Positions 5,631-5,783 of a DNA stretch of 5,783 nt are shown one piece after another. Origin of the DNA: Thermoplasmata archaeon (GTDB lineage: Archaea; Thermoplasmatota; E2; DHVEG-1); assembly GCA_003649845.1 (NCBI GenBank), contig QMTB01000102.1:1-5783 (forward strand), in the 5' to 3' direction. How positions within the stretch are numbered: the first letter of the stretch is position 1; every line of letters begins with the position of its first letter. The notes below the pieces were generated by a model, which worked only from the letters and a program-made list of their open reading frames with translations, made no database searches and was not told the DNA's origin. A program made the position numbers and the translations under genes.

Positions 5631-5641
5631 AAATATTTAAA
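5631..5641 (+). promoter_or_regulatory. TATA box facing the insertion sequence
   Basis: AAATATTTAAA is a strong archaeal TATA-like element. Reading rightward, initiation would be expected near 5661, just before an ATG at 5666 whose frame closes after four codons, at the inferred IS boundary. The AAATATTT core is symmetrical, so it could also act leftward for the 101-residue gene with a long leader. Confidence 0.4.
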
Positions 5642-5722
5642 CCCTCCTTTATACAAATCAGGTTAATGGTCTTATATTAGACCTCTTGCATAATAACAGT
5701 TTTTAATGCATAATGCATATCC

Positions 5723-5746
5723 CTCTACATCGGATGGGATGTAGAG
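5723..5746 (+). promoter_or_regulatory. Perfect hairpin abutting the transposase start codon
   Basis: CTCTACATC (5723-5731) and GATGTAGAG (5738-5746) form a 9-bp stem with the loop GGATGG. The 3' arm ends immediately before the ATG at 5747 and would cover any ribosome-binding site, so folding would limit translation of the downstream frame. It could also be an internal repeat bound by the transposase. Confidence 0.6.
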
Positions 5747-5783
5747 ATGCTAACCTATGAAAAATTATCAAAAAAACCAGGGA
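5747..5783 (+). CDS. Transposase N-terminus, IS5-like (partial, runs off the window)
   Basis: The first 12 residues, MLTYEKLSKKPG, are all that is visible. They resemble the opening of IS5-type DDE transposases, which often begin with a similar LTYEKL..KP stretch before a helix-turn-helix. That comparison is from memory and rests on very few residues. The frame has an upstream stop at 5711 and no other ATG, GTG or TTG between, so 5747 is the natural start. The start directly follows a stable hairpin. Confidence 0.45.
   Translation, partial: MLTYEKLSKKPG

Larger units (their letters stand above)
5679..5783 (+). mobile_element. Left end of a probable IS5-like insertion sequence (partial)
   Basis: From about 5679 the sequence AGACCTCTTGCATAA resembles, from memory, terminal repeats of some IS5-family elements. 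It is flanked by TTA, which could be part of a short target duplication. A leader follows with a doubled AATGCAT (5705-5711 and 5712-5718) and a perfect hairpin, then the start of a transposase-like frame at 5747. The exact boundary and the other end are not visible. Confidence 0.5.

Overview
The window looks archaeal. It encodes a full-length RadA recombinase and an archaeal-type predicted NAD kinase (COG3199-like). Most genes have AT-rich TATA-like boxes about 35-47 bases before the start, and several starts have ribosome-binding sites matching the archaeal 16S tail. The DNA is AT-rich, with strong use of ATA, AGA and TTA codons. The mix suggests a euryarchaeal or Thermoplasmatota-type lineage, but I cannot place it further from sequence alone.

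Left part (1-640): the 3' portion of an alpha-amylase family (GH13) gene enters from outside the window. It is broken by two compensating single-base frame changes, both at poly-A runs, and it stops before the usual C-terminal beta domain. An archaeal promoter for radA follows directly.

Centre (641-4832, + strand): radA, a 61-residue conserved-looking basic protein, a predicted NAD kinase, and an operon. The operon holds a 2-amino-3-ketobutyrate CoA ligase (glycine C-acetyltransferase) type enzyme, a VOC/glyoxalase-fold metalloprotein overlapping it by four bases (ATGA), and a G-rich segment of about 145 bases. That segment starts 12 bases after the VOC stop and reads like a tiny or decayed third gene. 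radA, the small protein, the kinase and the operon each have their own TATA-like element, so these are probably four transcription units. The likely themes are DNA repair, NADP supply and threonine/glycine metabolism.

Right part (4819-5783): two genes on the minus strand converge on the operon. One is a 97-residue 2TM-domain membrane protein and the other a 101-residue protein I do not recognise. A 13-base tandem duplication lies upstream of the 2TM promoter. At the far right I infer the left end of an IS5-like insertion sequence: a terminal-repeat-like sequence near 5679, a perfect 9-bp hairpin, and a transposase start at 5747 that runs off the window. A strong TATA element at 5631-5641 points into this element, as if the IS had landed at the very start of another gene.

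I found no CRISPR array, tRNA or rRNA gene, and no convincing new multi-gene system. The least explained pieces are the 4685-4832 segment, the 101-residue protein and the IS boundary.
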